64,000 nt of DNA from Anniella stebbinsi (taxonomy: Eukaryota; Chordata; Lepidosauria; Squamata; Anniellidae): assembly GCA_029215795.1 (NCBI GenBank), contig JARDYH010000002.1:275102310-275166309 (forward strand), in the 5' to 3' direction. The notes under the pieces are model-generated. The model was given only the letters and a program-made list of their open reading frames with translations. It did not search any database and was not told where the DNA came from. The stretch's first letter is position 1. Every line of letters begins with the position of its first letter. Below, piece by piece: positions 46,598 to 57,717 of the stretch. A program made the position numbers and the translations under genes.

Positions 46598-47180
46598 GTT
46601 TCCCAAAAGAAAAAGAAAAAAATCCGCTCTCGCTCTGCGTTTCAACTTTGGTATCCCGTAAGAAGCAGAGGAGGAGCAGCGGCGGCGGCGGTGGTGGTAA
46701 CGACCCAGCCGAGCGCGGAGTGAATGGAGCCTCTAAGAAAGAGAGGAGGGAGAGAGAGGGAGCGAGGAAAAAAAAGTAAGTCCAAAGTAGCGGGGAGAGA
46801 TCTGCTGTCACTAATGGGTGGTGGTGAGCGGCTTTCTTCGATCCACTTACTGCTGAATGGACTGTAAATGGAAGCAGCAGGATGAGAGGGGTTGAGATCA
46901 CTGGAGGCAAAGAGATGTTGAGTGCTAATCTGGTAGCCTCTCTTGGGACCCGGTGATTATCTTTCATTGAGAAAGCAATTAGAGCTACCCCACTGCTGCT
47001 GCTGCTGCTGCTGCTGCTGGTACCGCCACTACTGTGGCTCGCTGCCCTTGATTACCTACCTACCTACCGGATTCCCTCTGGGGAGGAAGAAGGAAGGTTG
47101 GTGGAAAGAGAATAGCTGGCCTCAGCACCACCAAAGGTCCTGAGTTTAGGGGAGCAAGACAAGAGCTCTCTCTCTCCATC
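46598..47180 (-). promoter_or_regulatory. PRKG1: PRKG1-alpha 5' leader and presumed proximal promoter
   Basis: The DNA immediately upstream of the PRKG1-alpha start codon is GC-rich near the exon and carries a GCC/ACC-type run (46680-46698), a long pyrimidine run on the transcribed strand (complement of about 46736-46776) and a (CAG)9 tract (complement of 46993-47019). The minus strand has no ATG between 46598 and 46964. The only one in the first 580 bases is at 46965-46967; it has a weak context (T at -3), is out of frame with PRKG1, and opens a frame that overlaps the coding start. I see no clear TATA box. The transcription start cannot be placed from sequence alone, so where leader gives way to promoter is unknown. 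Confidence 0.65.
46993..47019 (+). repeat. (CTG)9 trinucleotide run upstream of PRKG1-alpha
   Basis: Nine perfect CTG units on the plus strand, equal to (CAG)9 on the PRKG1 strand, about 400 bases before the start codon. Confidence 0.97.
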
Positions 47181-47714
47181 ACGCACGCACGCACACACAC
47201 ACCATCTCCACAGCTCTGTGTTAAATGATACATATAACAAAGGAGGAGGGTGGAGGAAAGGGTGAAAGAACACACACCCTTTGATGCTACTCTTCAGGAT
47301 GTGAGGCTTAAAACAGCAGCAATTGGGCAGTATCTCATGTTAGTCTTACTTAGAGTAGTCCCATTGAAATGAATGGGATTTGTTAGCCTCTACTAACCAA
47401 AGTCCCATTCATTGTCTGCTTACAGACTAGGCAGGGCTAACATTGGATGCCACGCAACGTGACCTTGAGTTCTAAAAGGTGACACAGATCCCTGTAACCA
47501 GATTTTTATTTGTAATTATCTGCACCAACTTTCCCAAACTTGACAACACTGATGGGAGTATTTCAAGGGGTTTCACACTCTTCTAGTGCACTCTGTCAAT
47601 CAACCTTTCAAGAGCCTTGTAAAGTGACTCAGTATTACTCACTGCATGTTGTTGTTGGGAACTGAGGTGGCTTGCCTGATATACAAACATAGGAAGGCCG
47701 TAATTACGCATGGT
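47181..47714. other. Unassigned upstream flank
   Basis: A short (CA)-rich stretch at 47180-47205. I see nothing else that I can name. Confidence 0.4.
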
Positions 47715-48140
47715 GTGGAGAAAGTGGATGGGGAAACATTTTTCTCCCTCTGTCGTAATACTAGAACCCAGGGTTATCCCATGAAGCCGATCGGTGGGAG
47801 GAAGGACTTCTTCACACATCACATGGTTAACCTATAGAACTCACTTCCACAAGACGTAGTGATGGCCAACACTTTGGATTGCTTCAAAAGGGGATTGGAC
47901 AAATTCCATGAAGAGAAAGCTGTCCTGATGGCTATATGCTACCTCCAGTATCGAGGCAGTATGCCTATGTACACCATTTGCTGGGGAACATGGGTGGGAG
48001 GGTGCTATTGCACCCATGTCCTGCTTGTGGGTTTCCCATGTGCATCTGGTTGGCCACTGTGTAAACAGAGTGCTGCAACAAATGGGCCCTTGGTCTGGTC
48101 CAGGGTGGCTCTTATATTCCTCGTAAGAAGAACATATCTG
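47715..48140 (+). mobile_element. Interspersed repeat (CCTGCTTGTGGGTTTCCC family), CR1-like
   Basis: It contains ACTCACTTCCACAAGACGTA, GTGATGGCCAACACTTTGGA, TGGACAAATTCCATGAAGAG, CTACCTCCAGTATCGAGGCA and CCCATGTCCTGCTTGTGGG, ending in GGGCCCTTGGTCTGGTCCAG. This is a very common reptile repeat that I recall as CR1-related, though I am not sure of its class. Open frames on both strands here are not genes. Confidence 0.65.
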
Positions 48141-48365
48141 GATTAGATTGAGCATCTGCTTCCAACAATTGCTGGCCTGAAACTCCCAGGAAGTCTACAA
48201 GCAGACACAACAACCATCCTCACATGTAGGTCACCAATGTCTGCTCTTCCAAAGTATACTGTCTCTGAATTTGGACAATGAACAGTCATTGCTGATAGCC
48301 ATTGTTAGACCTGTACTCCATACAGGAATATGGTCCCAGCTTTTTAAAAAAAATCATGTAAGCCA

Positions 48366-48475
48366 GCCTGGTGCCTTGGAGCTCAACTCCCATCAGCCCC
48401 AGCATGCATGGCCAATGACCAGGAATGCTGGGAGTTGTGGTCCAAGGTATCTGGATTATACCAGATTGGAGAATG
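48366..48475. mobile_element. Palindromic MITE (ACTACAACTCCCAG family)
   Basis: AACTCCCATCAGCCCCAGCA, GGCCAATGACCAGGAATGC and GGGAGTTGTGGTCCAAGG form the palindromic centre and right arm. Confidence 0.72.
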
Positions 48476-48589
48476 TGAATCTAAGCTATGGGCCATTCCC
48501 ACAACTTGAGGCAGCTAATTCCATTAGTTAACTGTGCATAGTATGAAATAGTACCGACTTTTGCTTCTGAACCTACCACCAATTAATTT

Positions 48590-48930
48590 ATTAGGCTCAT
48601 CCTAATTACTGGTATTATGAGAGAAGCAGAAACATGTCTCTTGATCCATGTTATCCATACCATTCATAATTTCAGAAATTTATATCATTCTCCCTGTAGT
48701 CAGCTCTTACCCCTCAACAAACAAACTGAAAGGCTCCAAAATTTTAGCCTTTTCTTGTAAGAAAAGCCCAAACTTTTCTTATCTACCCCCTTGATCAGTT
48801 TGCTTGCTCTGTTTTGTATCACCCCCAGGGCTACGATATCCTTTTTGAGATGGGGTGATAAGAAATTAACAACAGTATTTCAAGTGGAGCTGCATATATA
48901 GATTTGTATAAGGGCATTGGCAGATCAATT
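48590..48930 (-). mobile_element. CR1-type LINE remnant
   Basis: AGCCTTTTCTTGTAAG, CCCCCTTGATCAGTTTGCTT, GCTCTGTTTTGTATCACC and TCCTTTTTGAGATGGGGTGA appear in the order of the antisense CR1-type repeat common in amniotes. The assignment is from recall. Confidence 0.6.
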
Positions 48931-49022
48931 CTAAGTGGCAGTCAGAAAGGAGTGGTAAATCTGCTGTGGCACCCGAAACCCTGTAGGTGCAAGGGAATAG
49001 CTGATAGATCTTTGTATTTTAA

Positions 49023-49131
49023 GGGTGCAATCCTATGCTTGTTTAGACAGAAAAAAGGTCCTGCAACTCCCAGCATGCCCGGCTGGGATTTGTAGGACCT
49101 TTTCTGTTTAAACATGTGTATGATTGCACCC
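49023..49131. mobile_element. TAA-type MITE (family E), TSD TAA
   Basis: A 109-bp palindrome with ends GGGTGCAATCC and GATTGCACCC, flanked on both sides by TAA (49020-49022 and 49132-49134). A TWA target duplication with short inverted ends suggests PIF/Harbinger-type mobilisation. The centre carries ACTCCCAGCATGCCCGGC. Confidence 0.82.
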
Positions 49132-49189
49132 TAAATGTTTCCCCATTGAAAGCAATGGGGGAAGGGGTGGGTAATTCGCTACGCGAACT

Positions 49190-49570
49190 CTAGGCTGACA
49201 CCTCTGATGGCCTAGATGCGTACCTGCTCAGATTCATAGGGCATCTTCAAAGACTCCCTCTGGGTGCTCCTGCCAAAGGAAGTGAGGTGAGTAGCTACAA
49301 GAGAGACGGCCTTCTCAGCTGTGGCACCCTATTTGTGAATACCCTAGCCAAGGATGCTTACCTGGTACCTCCATTGTTTTCATTTTTTGTGCCTTTGTTT
49401 TCTCCCAGACATTTTAGATTGTGTTTACATATTTCTATTTTTCCTGTGATGTGCTGGTGGTTGCTTTTCTTTTTTTTTAATCATATTGTATTCTTTTAGC
49501 TCTATGTAATCCACTTCCCCCCATAACATTATTGGGCAGGTTAAATATATGATAAATTAATAATACAATA
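49190..49570 (+). mobile_element. LINE 3' region with AATA tail
   Basis: CCAAAGGAAGTGAGGTGAGT, CTTCTCAGCTGTGGCACC and, at the end, TTGGGCAGGTTAAATATATG with AATAATACAATAAATAA match the coding-strand order of the CR1/L2-type 3' end. It is diverged. Confidence 0.65.
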
Positions 49571-49921
49571 AATAATATATCTCAGGGGAACAGAGAAGCT
49601 TTGAATCCAGTAGATCCAAAGCTGGCTCCTCCCCGTCTCCCCACTACATCCTTAGAACACCCTATTTTGGATCTTTGCACCAGCTACTGCTGGAAAGAAA
49701 ATGGCCCCTCTCCAGCTCTTGGCATTCGCAGCAAGAACCTCTAAAGTGGTGGAACCTACTCCCCACTTCCAACAGAACCCCCTCTTCCAGAAGAGGCTAG
49801 TAGAGGGGCACCTCCACCACATCCTAAATCCCTCCAGCTGGCAACAGCAGCAGTTTTCTTTTCAAATTCTTTTCTAATAAATCCAGACACCGAGTTTGCA
49901 TTTTTCTCTGCTGTGAAACAC

Positions 49922-50750
49922 TAAGGCCAGATCTACACCAAGCAGGATATAGAGGTATGAAAGTGGTATATAAAATGCAGGAGCCACACTACTGCTTTAT
50001 AGTGGTACTGACGTGCGCTGACAACTGTTATAGTGTTTTCCTACTATTTTAGTGATATTTTTTATTTTGTTTGTTTTTGCATATTTTATAATATTTTGCA
50101 TATTTTTAAATCTTAGACACCGCCTTGAGATAGTTTTACCCTTAAAGGTGGCCTAAAATCATTTTAAATTTAAATAAATAAATGTAAGCACATGAGCACA
50201 ACACATTTAGCAATAAACAGCTAATAAAAGCACACTCAAGGCAAACAATACCTCTCCTATGTAGATTATGTGTTGCCCTCCAGCTTAGCCAGGTAGTCAG
50301 TCTTTTATCCCAGTAGCAGAGAACAAAGATGGCTCAGGTCTTCTCAGTGTCAGGGAGGTGGGATCAGATACCCACATCCATGTCTCCTCTTTGGTTTCAT
50401 GGCAGTGGATAGAACAGCAAGCCAAGGGCCTATGGAAGATGACTGAGTTTATCTGCTTCCCTAAGAGCGTCATCACACAGGAGGTTTAATGCACATCTGC
50501 TGCGACTTTGATCCACATTTTCAGCGCTGGACTAGCATGACGTCGTCCCTGTTGTGCTGTTCTCTCGCCCTGAGCGAGTCCAGCGCTGAAAAAGTGGATC
50601 AAAGTCGCAGCAGATGTTCATTAAACCTCCAGTGTGATGATGCTTTAAGACACATACCATATACTGCTTCCATACTGCTTTCATAGTGCTATATCCTGCT
50701 TGGTGTGACTCCTGCCTTTTATATACCGCTTTCATACCCGCCTTGAGCTG
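49922..50750. mobile_element. MITE split by later insertions
   Basis: The left part, 49922-50037, has ACACCAAGCAGGATATAG and GGAGCCACACTACTGCTTTA. The right part, 50649-50745, has ACCATATACTGCTTCC and ATCCTGCTTGGTGTGACTCC. Between them lie a LINE-like 3' end (about 50038-50190), unassigned sequence and the palindrome at 50465-50645. Confidence 0.6.
50465..50645. mobile_element. Palindromic MITE, TSD TAA
   Basis: A 181-bp element with ends GAGCGTCATCACAC and GTGTGATGATGCTT, flanked on both sides by TAA (50462-50464 and 50646-50648). The arms pair over about 68 bases (GCTGCGACTTTGATCCAC, CAGCGCTGGACT and their complements) around a 40-base GC-rich centre. The duplication suggests a PIF/Harbinger-like origin. 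Confidence 0.8.
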
Positions 50751-50754
50751 ATAT

Positions 50755-51140
50755 TTTCAGTGACCTATCCACCACAACTCTTTCCTGGGTAGTCACAGCC
50801 AGTTCATAACCCATTTGTATCATATCATATATCGTAGAAGTTAAAAGTTTCATTTTATTGTTTGGCCCCAATGTGTATGCTACAGACTTATTCATGTTAT
50901 TTATCTTATGCTTCACTTGTTATTCTGTTGCCCATTCAGGTCACTTGGAGAAATTCTTCTGCAGTTCTTCACAGTCTGCTTTGGATTTCCTAATCGAGAA
51001 TGTGGTGCCATCCACAAACTTGGCAAAATCACTACTCACTCCAGATCATTTGTGAACAGCACTGCTTATTTTCTCTCTATTGTGGAAAGCTAACTGTCAA
51101 TTTATTCCTACCCGCTGCTTCATGCTCTTTAACCACATAA
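50755..51140 (-). mobile_element. CR1-type LINE remnant
   Basis: CACAGTCTGCTTTGGATTTC, GTGGTGCCATCCACAAACTT, CTCCAGATCATTTGTGAACA and GTCAATTTATTCCTACCCGC follow the antisense order of a CR1-type coding fragment. The assignment is from recall. Confidence 0.6.
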
Positions 51141-51225
51141 GGTCACTCTGTCGAATTCACGGCTGAAATAAGACTGGAATCAAGGACTCGCAACTCACAA
51201 CCAGCCATGACCCTATACCAGTTTC

Positions 51226-51325
51226 CCAACCTGGTGTTCTCCAGATGCACTTCAACTCCCATCAGCCCCACCCAGCTTGGCCATTGGGATCTGTAGTCCA
51301 ACACATCTGGAGGCTAGAGATAGAC
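51226..51325. mobile_element. Palindromic MITE (ACTACAACTCCCAG family)
   Basis: CCAACCTGGTGTTCTCCAGA and CTTCAACTCCCATCAGCCCC pair with CTGTAGTCCAACACATCTGG. Confidence 0.75.
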
Positions 51326-51539
51326 TGCTCTATCTCTTTTATTTGTGGACATCTAAGGAAGACCATGCAAGCATTGCTCTATCCAATTGTTTACTAAGAA
51401 AAAAGTAATCAATTAAAAACTTTTAAAGCCTATTAGGCTACCAATATTTATGTTCTGGCTATTCTGCTAAGATTCTCCGTCCCCTTAGGCCTGCTTGCCA
51501 GAAGATTTCTCTGGTTATTGCCTGAATCCTAAACATGTT

Positions 51540-51910
51540 TATTTTATTATTAAACTTATTACATTTTTCTCCTGCCCAATAGCCAAAGTTTTCGGGATGT
51601 TTCACAACAGTTAAAACCAGCATAATAAAACATAACATTTTTGAAATCTTAAAACTACAGTATAAAACCAAAGTAAAAACCAGCGGCAGTGTAATGATTT
51701 AAAACTGCAACAAAAATAACAGAAACTGAAATACTAAAATGCGCGGGAAAATAAGAAGGTTTTCTCCTGTGCTGAAGAGACCACACAATCTATGGGGTCC
51801 AGTCCAAGTAACTGTGTTTAGATGTGGGCTTATGCCAGCATAAAACATTGGAACAAATTCAATCCCCACTGTGCACACTCAGGCCACTTTAGTCTAATGT
51901 GTCCCCCTAA
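51540..51910 (-). mobile_element. LINE 3' UTR remnant
   Basis: The complement of a 3' end: TTATTATTAAACTTATTACA, then CCTGCCCAATAGCCAAAG and AATAAGAAGGTTTTCTCCTG. It has no coding part. Confidence 0.6.
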
Positions 51911-53374
51911 TCTATCTCATAGAATCATTGTGTGATCCACATGAGCTCCTTGGCTGGCTTCCTATGTTGACCACCCTGGGAAAGAGATCTCCAATACTTA
52001 TTGCAAGAGGTATAGTCTGGGTAGGGCCAGTGGGTGCACGGCTCATCAGGAGCACCGATTCACCCAATATATGTTGTTGCTTTTAAACCAAGCTTTTAAT
52101 TTTTTTTAACATTTCCATTTAAAGAAAAACATTTTTGGAAGAGGAACATTTCTGGCTAAAAAAGATTCAGTGGCATCTGGTTTTATGGAAAACTGGCCTT
52201 GCTCCAAACTCTACCCACATGACCCTTTGAGCTCTGCTCTGCCACCCAAGGTTCTTCTACCTGGTGGATTTTTCAAGATCATCATCACCTTGGTCATATT
52301 TAAGTGATCCTGGAAAATAAAATCCTCCTTTAGCTACTGTGATTGTGAACATGATGGCATTGTATTTAAAAGGCTAAGGGGCAATGTGCATCAGTGCAAT
52401 CTTTTACATGTCTACTCAGAAGTAAACCTCTTTGACTTCAATGGGACATGTGTGTAGGATTGCAGCCTTCCGGAAGTTGTCATTTAAGGAAGGTGCTTGT
52501 TATGAGTCAGTAAAAGCCAGAGAACTTTTCAACTTGTATATTTCAGATACTAACAACCACTAGTTTTCATTCATTTCTTTGAAGCCTTTCCTAGAAATAT
52601 GGTGGCTTCACCTAGGGAAAAAGGCTGGCTATGGCCCTGAGCTTATGGCTGTGGAACATCACTGTCAGTGAGCTTCTGCCTTTATTGGCAAGAAAGGCAA
52701 ACAGAGAAGCCTATAACTTATTCATACAGGACGGGTACAGAACCCCTTTCAGGTAAAGGGCTGCATTCCAGTGGGAGGCATTGTTATACACTAGAACATC
52801 TGGGCATGTGCTCTGGATCTTCTAAGCTGTGTCCTGGGTCTTTTGAGATGCCCCGGTGATATCACCTGCCTTAATACAAACCTGACTCTTCCTTCTGAGC
52901 TCAGAAGCTTCGCACATTAGGACTCACTCCCTTGGCAGAACAATAGGGGTGTAGTAAGAAGGCAGAAGCATTTTAAAGTATAGGCGACACTCATGTTTCC
53001 TTCCACAGTCTGCTCATTGTTTCTCTCTCTCTTCCTCACTCCCTTCTTTTCTACCCTTACATGCCCACTGCTGGGAGCTTGCTTGCAATGCAAGCCTGAG
53101 GAGGGAAGGGAAGGCAGGAAGAGCTTCCTGTGAAATATAGCATTTCACACCGCATTTAATTTTACTACCCCAAACTGGAACTTTTGGCTTCTACAGAAAC
53201 TCTGTGGGTTTAGCACAGCAAAAGATTTAATGAGCTTCCACACACTTATTTTCCCCTCTCCACCTTTAACTTCTCCCACACAACTGCTGGCAGCAGATTA
53301 TACCAAAACTATGGTTAGAACTCTAGTTCCAAGAAATGCTGGGGAGGCTGCCTGCAAAGTGCCTCATGGCGCTG
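51911..53374. other. Mostly unassigned flank
   Basis: 52390-52470 is a GGGAGTAAGTCCC-family remnant (CTACTCAGAAGTAAACCTC, CAATGGGACATGTGTGTAGG). I recognise no gene. Confidence 0.4.
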
Positions 53375-53575
53375 CCAAAGGTGCATAGGAAGCTGCCATA
53401 TTCTGAGTCAGATCATTGGTCCATCTAGCTCAGTATTGTTGACAGTGACTAACAGCGGCTCCCCAGGGTTACAGGCAGGAGTTTTCCCTGCCCTACCTGG
53501 AGATGGCAGAAACTGAACCTGGGACCTTCTGCATGCAAATTATGTATTCTATCACTATTTCCAATGGGGCTTTTA
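53375..53575 (-). mobile_element. tRNA-derived SINE, second family
   Basis: The complement of the whole element: AGGAAGCTGCCATATTCTGA, TCATTGGTCCATCTAGCTCA, CCTACCTGGAGATGGCAG and GAACCTGGGACCTTCTGCAT. Confidence 0.82.
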
Positions 53576-53895
53576 GAGAGGTTTTACCATTTCAAAAAAG
53601 CAATAAATAAATAATAAAAAGCCCTCAGCCACCTCAACTCATAAAGTTAATTAAGGTACTGTTTATTACCCTCATTGACCCTAACCCCTTCCCAGTTCCT
53701 CTGAAGTACTACCCTTCCAGATACATTTCTTGTTTTCTTTTTCTTCCATCCCTTATCCTATCGTGGTCTTTCTATCTCTTCTTCATTTCATCCAGAGCAA
53801 GTCTTTGAATTCTTAAAAGGGCAGGGTGGTGGGATGTTCTGAATTGTATTTGACTTGGACAAATAGACAATATTATTTATTTTTCTCTTCATACA

Positions 53896-54215
53896 TAGGG
53901 TCACCATATGGAAAGGAGGACAGGGCTCCAGTATCTTTAACAGTTGTATTGAAAAGGGAATTTCAGCAGGTGCCATTTGTATGCATGCAGCACCTAGTGA
54001 AATTCCATCTTAATCGCAAGAGTTAAAGCTGCAGGAGCCTTGCCCTCTTGACCAGATACAAAAGAGGGCAGAGCTCCTGCAGCTTTAACTCTTGCGATGA
54101 AGAGGGAATTTCACCAGGTGCTGCTTGCATGCAAATAGCATCTGCTGCAATTTCCTTTTCTATGTAACTGTTAAAAATACAGGAGCCCTGTCCTCCTTTT
54201 GATATGGTCACCCTA
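53896..54215. mobile_element. hAT-like dimeric element, near-exact 8-bp TSD
   Basis: A 320-bp copy flanked by TTCATACA (53888-53895) and CTCATACA (54216-54223), 7 of 8 matching. The monomer junction is seen at CCCTCTTGACCAGATACAAA. Confidence 0.9.
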
Positions 54216-54505
54216 CTCATACAGTTCTTTGAAAAAAGAGGGTTCACATGGTTGCAGAGGAAGGAACCTGGAGCTATTTTGTTTGTCCGTTGTCATTATC
54301 CAGCCACAGATATGATCCTATGTTTATTCAGTAATAAGTCCCATTATGTTCAGTGGTGCTTTCTCCCAGGGAAGTGTACACAGGACAGCAGCTCAAGTAG
54401 GTTTTCCTCAGACCAGCATGTTTACACAGAAGTATGTCCTACATTGTGAGCCCTGATCCTGCAGGTTTAATGATCTTCCCATCCCATTTCACTCCACTGA
54501 CGGAG

Positions 54506-54862
54506 GGTGCCTCTATACGAGAGGTTTAAAGCTCTTTCAAGTCTCATTAAAATTTTGACCTCTACAAGAGCGGAGCGCAAATTGGGAGTAGAGGCGTGTT
54601 TTCTCTTCGATTATGTGCATTATTGAATGCGTGTTAAATAGCGAGTTTTTCTGATCTGCAGCCGTTAAAGCGCATTTTGACCATGTAAACAAGCAATTCT
54701 CTGCATTTCAGCCACTTTAAAGCGTGTTTCAAACAACCAGTTGGGCCACCAGTTATGCGCTTAACCGCTTTCCGCGTACAGTCATTATTGTAACAGTGAT
54801 TGTGAGAAGATGCGCATAATCGGACAACCAGGCACCAAACCGAATTCTTGTAGAGGGGGCCT
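54506..54862. mobile_element. GCGCAT-rich MITE-like element, copy 3
   Basis: A 357-bp copy in the same orientation as copy 2, with ends GGTGCCTCTATACGAGAGG and TTCTTGTAGAGGGGGCC. Many CpGs have decayed to TG/CA (ATTATGTGCATTATTGAATG), so it looks older or more methylated than copy 2. Confidence 0.83.
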
Positions 54863-55999
54863 TAGCTACCCTTTCAGCTCAATCCTATGCATGTTTTATC
54901 ATTTGTGTTTTCTCATGAACAGTAGGTTTGGCGGTGAGCAAAAGGCACTTGGTGCATGCTCAGAGTTACTTTCTCCATTACTTAGCCCTAGTATTGAAAA
55001 CAGATTCCTTGGCTGAATTGGGTGAAGTCTTGGCACACATTAACTTATGGAGAGGAGGAGATAATAGAGAGTATCTGTTTGATGAAGTTGGAGGATGGAA
55101 AAATGAGAAGGGATTGTTGCTGGAAGGGAACAGAATGTATGCGATGTGGTTTTAGTTTTCTTCTTGTAACAGGTGTGGTGAGTGTTTAATCCCTAAAAGG
55201 GAATGCTGCTACTCTTATCTCTATGGAATATATTCCATCACTACTAGGTGTGTGGGGAGGCATAAGATTCAATTACTCAGTAGTGAGAGAACAGCATTCT
55301 GCATATACTCAAAGGCACTCTTTATTTCACTGTTATGTTTTGCTAACATTAGTGAAATGTAAATAAATTCTAGTAATTCTAAATTTGCATACATACACAC
55401 ACATGTACATATACCAGCGGTAGGCAATGTGCAAGAAATGGACCACATATGGCCCTTGCTCCCTCCCCCCCCCCAATTGTAAAAAGCAAATTAAAAAATG
55501 ACATCTACAGTGGCCTGTTTGGCCATTTGAGTGCTCCGTAGCTAACACGGGGGGGGGGAGCTAATTTTGATCCTTCAGATGCTCTGTAGCCACCCCACAC
55601 GCCATTTTAATATATATTTTTGGCACCACAGCGGGGAGGGTCCCCTGGTGGGCAGGCCCCCCCAGACCTCCCAAAGCTGCCCATCCCCGTTTATACCTAT
55701 ACATACATATACACAAGTGTGTGTGTGTGTGTGTGTGTGATATGCACATGCAACATTAAGTCATGGGCCTCTGCCCTGGATCTCTCAAGTACTTAGCAAT
55801 GCCTCTGGTAAGTGGAGCCAAAGATGAAAGGGGCAGGGGTGAAAATAATTGTAGCATAAAGCTTTTAGTGGCAGTAACTAAACCTTAGGAGAGGCATTTC
55901 AGAATGGGGGAGGAATTGCACAGATGCCAGGAAACAACAAACTATTGTTATTGGGGAGGAAAGGAAGGGACCAGGGGAAGGGACATGGCTATCTGAGAT
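54863..55999. other. Mostly unassigned flank with microsatellites
   Basis: Only a (GT)n run (55717-55739) and short G/C runs near 55465 and 55550 stand out. Confidence 0.4.
55717..55739 (+). repeat. (GT)n microsatellite
   Basis: About eleven GT dinucleotides. Confidence 0.93.
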
Positions 56000-56313
56000 T
56001 AGGGTGAGCGAAAAAGAGGACAGGGCTCCTGTATCTTTAACAGTTGTATTGAAAGGGGGATTTCAGCAGGTGTCATTTGTATGCATGCATCACCTGGTGA
56101 AATTCCCTCTTTCACAACAGTTAAAGCTGCAGGAGCTATACTAGAGAGACCAGATACAAAAGAGGGCAGGGCTCCTGCAGCTTTAATTGTTGTGATAAAG
56201 AGGAATTTCACCAGGTACTACATGCATACAAATGACACCTGCTGAAATTCTGCTTTCACTACAACTGTTAAAAGATATAGGAGCCCTGTCCTCCTTTTCA
56301 TATGGTCACCCTA
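56000..56313. mobile_element. hAT-like dimeric element
   Basis: A 314-bp copy with a slightly damaged left end (TAGGGTGAGCGAAAAAGAGG) and right end ATATGGTCACCCTA. The centre keeps CTATACTAGAGAGACCAGAT. No target duplication is seen (tctgagat, caaaacac). Confidence 0.87.
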
Positions 56314-57352
56314 CAAAACACCAGCGAGCTTGAGTAGGACCCCTGTAGGGCTAGATTTGGACCCAGGGCCTGAGATTCTGTACCCCTACATTACAGACTT
56401 TGGATTGGCTCACACACATGTTTGGATCATTCATGGATTTGCTGCTGAACCCATGAATGAATAGTCTCCATTGAAACATGGTGATACTAGATGATTAAAG
56501 CTCCATTGATAGCATTGGGTTTCTGATTACCACTTCACAAATGGAAGCCATCGCTTAATGTTTGCAAATGCTATACTTTGACATGCATGTGTGACATACT
56601 CTTAATAAAAAAAAATGGTGGCTGTAAACTGTGCTGCTAAAACATATGGCTATGACTTTTGATTGGCTGCTAGAATTTTAAAGAATACAGCTAGGGCATG
56701 AGAGTTCTGAGCTGTGTAAGGATTGTCCCATTATCTTGCTTTCTTTTTATCAATACCTCCATAGCATCAAATAAAGAATGCCCACAGGCATTCCGATTAT
56801 ATGTGAGTTATCTTTGTAGATTTGCTATCATGACTTTGAAATCCCTGATCATACTACCACCGCCAGCTTGTAAAAAACAGCCATGCTATAGTACTGTTTT
56901 CAATGTACTCTTTGATGTTTTCATGTTTGAAAAGAAATACATCTCATTTATTTTTTGGGGCAAAAAAACCAGATGACCCTAAATAGAACTGGAGCCTTAA
57001 ATGGAGAGGTTTTTTAAAGCCTTGCTTGATCTTTAATTTTTTAAAAATCAATAACCTGAATATATCAATTTGTGAAGAAACTATCATGATGCAATTAAGT
57101 GGTAAGATAAATAATTCAAAATAAAACCAATTATGTTTCATCAGCAATTTATAAAGGTATCTTACAGCATGATGCATGAGTCTTATTTTGTGTAGTTATA
57201 TTTATACTATTTCCTACCAGTCACTCATGTACAACATTTCTTTTTCATCAACCCCAAAGGTTCAGCTGCTTGCCTCTCAACCATATTTAGCACCTTCCAG
57301 AAAGGCCAGATTATTTGGAAGAGCCATTCACAGACAACCTACAATTAATATT
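56314..57352. other. Unassigned AT-rich flank
   Basis: I see no gene or named repeat. Confidence 0.4.
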
Positions 57353-57487
57353 GGGTTGGATCCAGGGTTAGTCATATTCGGAGTAAGCCCATTGAAATCT
57401 ATGGGTCTTAAGTAAGTCACAACTAAATTAAGTTCCATTGGTTTCACTGGGTCTGGTCTAACAGTGACTATATCTGGATCCAACCCA
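57353..57487. mobile_element. MITE-like palindrome (TTGGATCCAG ends)
   Basis: GGGTTGGATCCAGGGTTAGT at the left pairs with ACTATATCTGGATCCAACCC at the right. The interior has AGTAAGCCCATTGAAATC and AATTAAGTTCCATTGG, related to the GGGAGTAAGTCCC family. Confidence 0.7.
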
Positions 57488-57717
57488 TTGGATTTGGATA
57501 GAGTTTTTTTTAAAAAAAAATACTTTCAGTCATGGGTGAGCATTAGGTTTATGGTCCTCCTGATCTAATGGAAGCAATCTGGCTTTGGAAATGCATAGAT
57601 TTCTCCCACTGGGACTGGATCCATATGTTCAAAAGGCTGCCGGAAGAAGAATGGGATCTTGGATCAGGCCAGCTAAGATGTGTGGGCTATGCCAGCCTTC
57701 CCCAGCCTGGTGCCCTA

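Larger units (their letters stand above)
45060..46830. promoter_or_regulatory. PRKG1: CpG-rich island around PRKG1-alpha exon 1
   Basis: CG dinucleotides, scarce across most of the window, become frequent here and are densest from about 46.23 to 46.74 kb, over the exon and proximal leader. The block is nearly free of recognisable transposable elements, unlike both sides. Long open frames on both strands (for example 45172-45681 and 45757-46197, minus) are explained by few stop codons in GC-rich DNA; their products look low-complexity. A (GAT)n tract lies at 45194-45225 and a C-run at 46275-46289. The block probably combines promoter and 5' intronic regulatory DNA. Its edges are estimates by eye. 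Confidence 0.7.
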
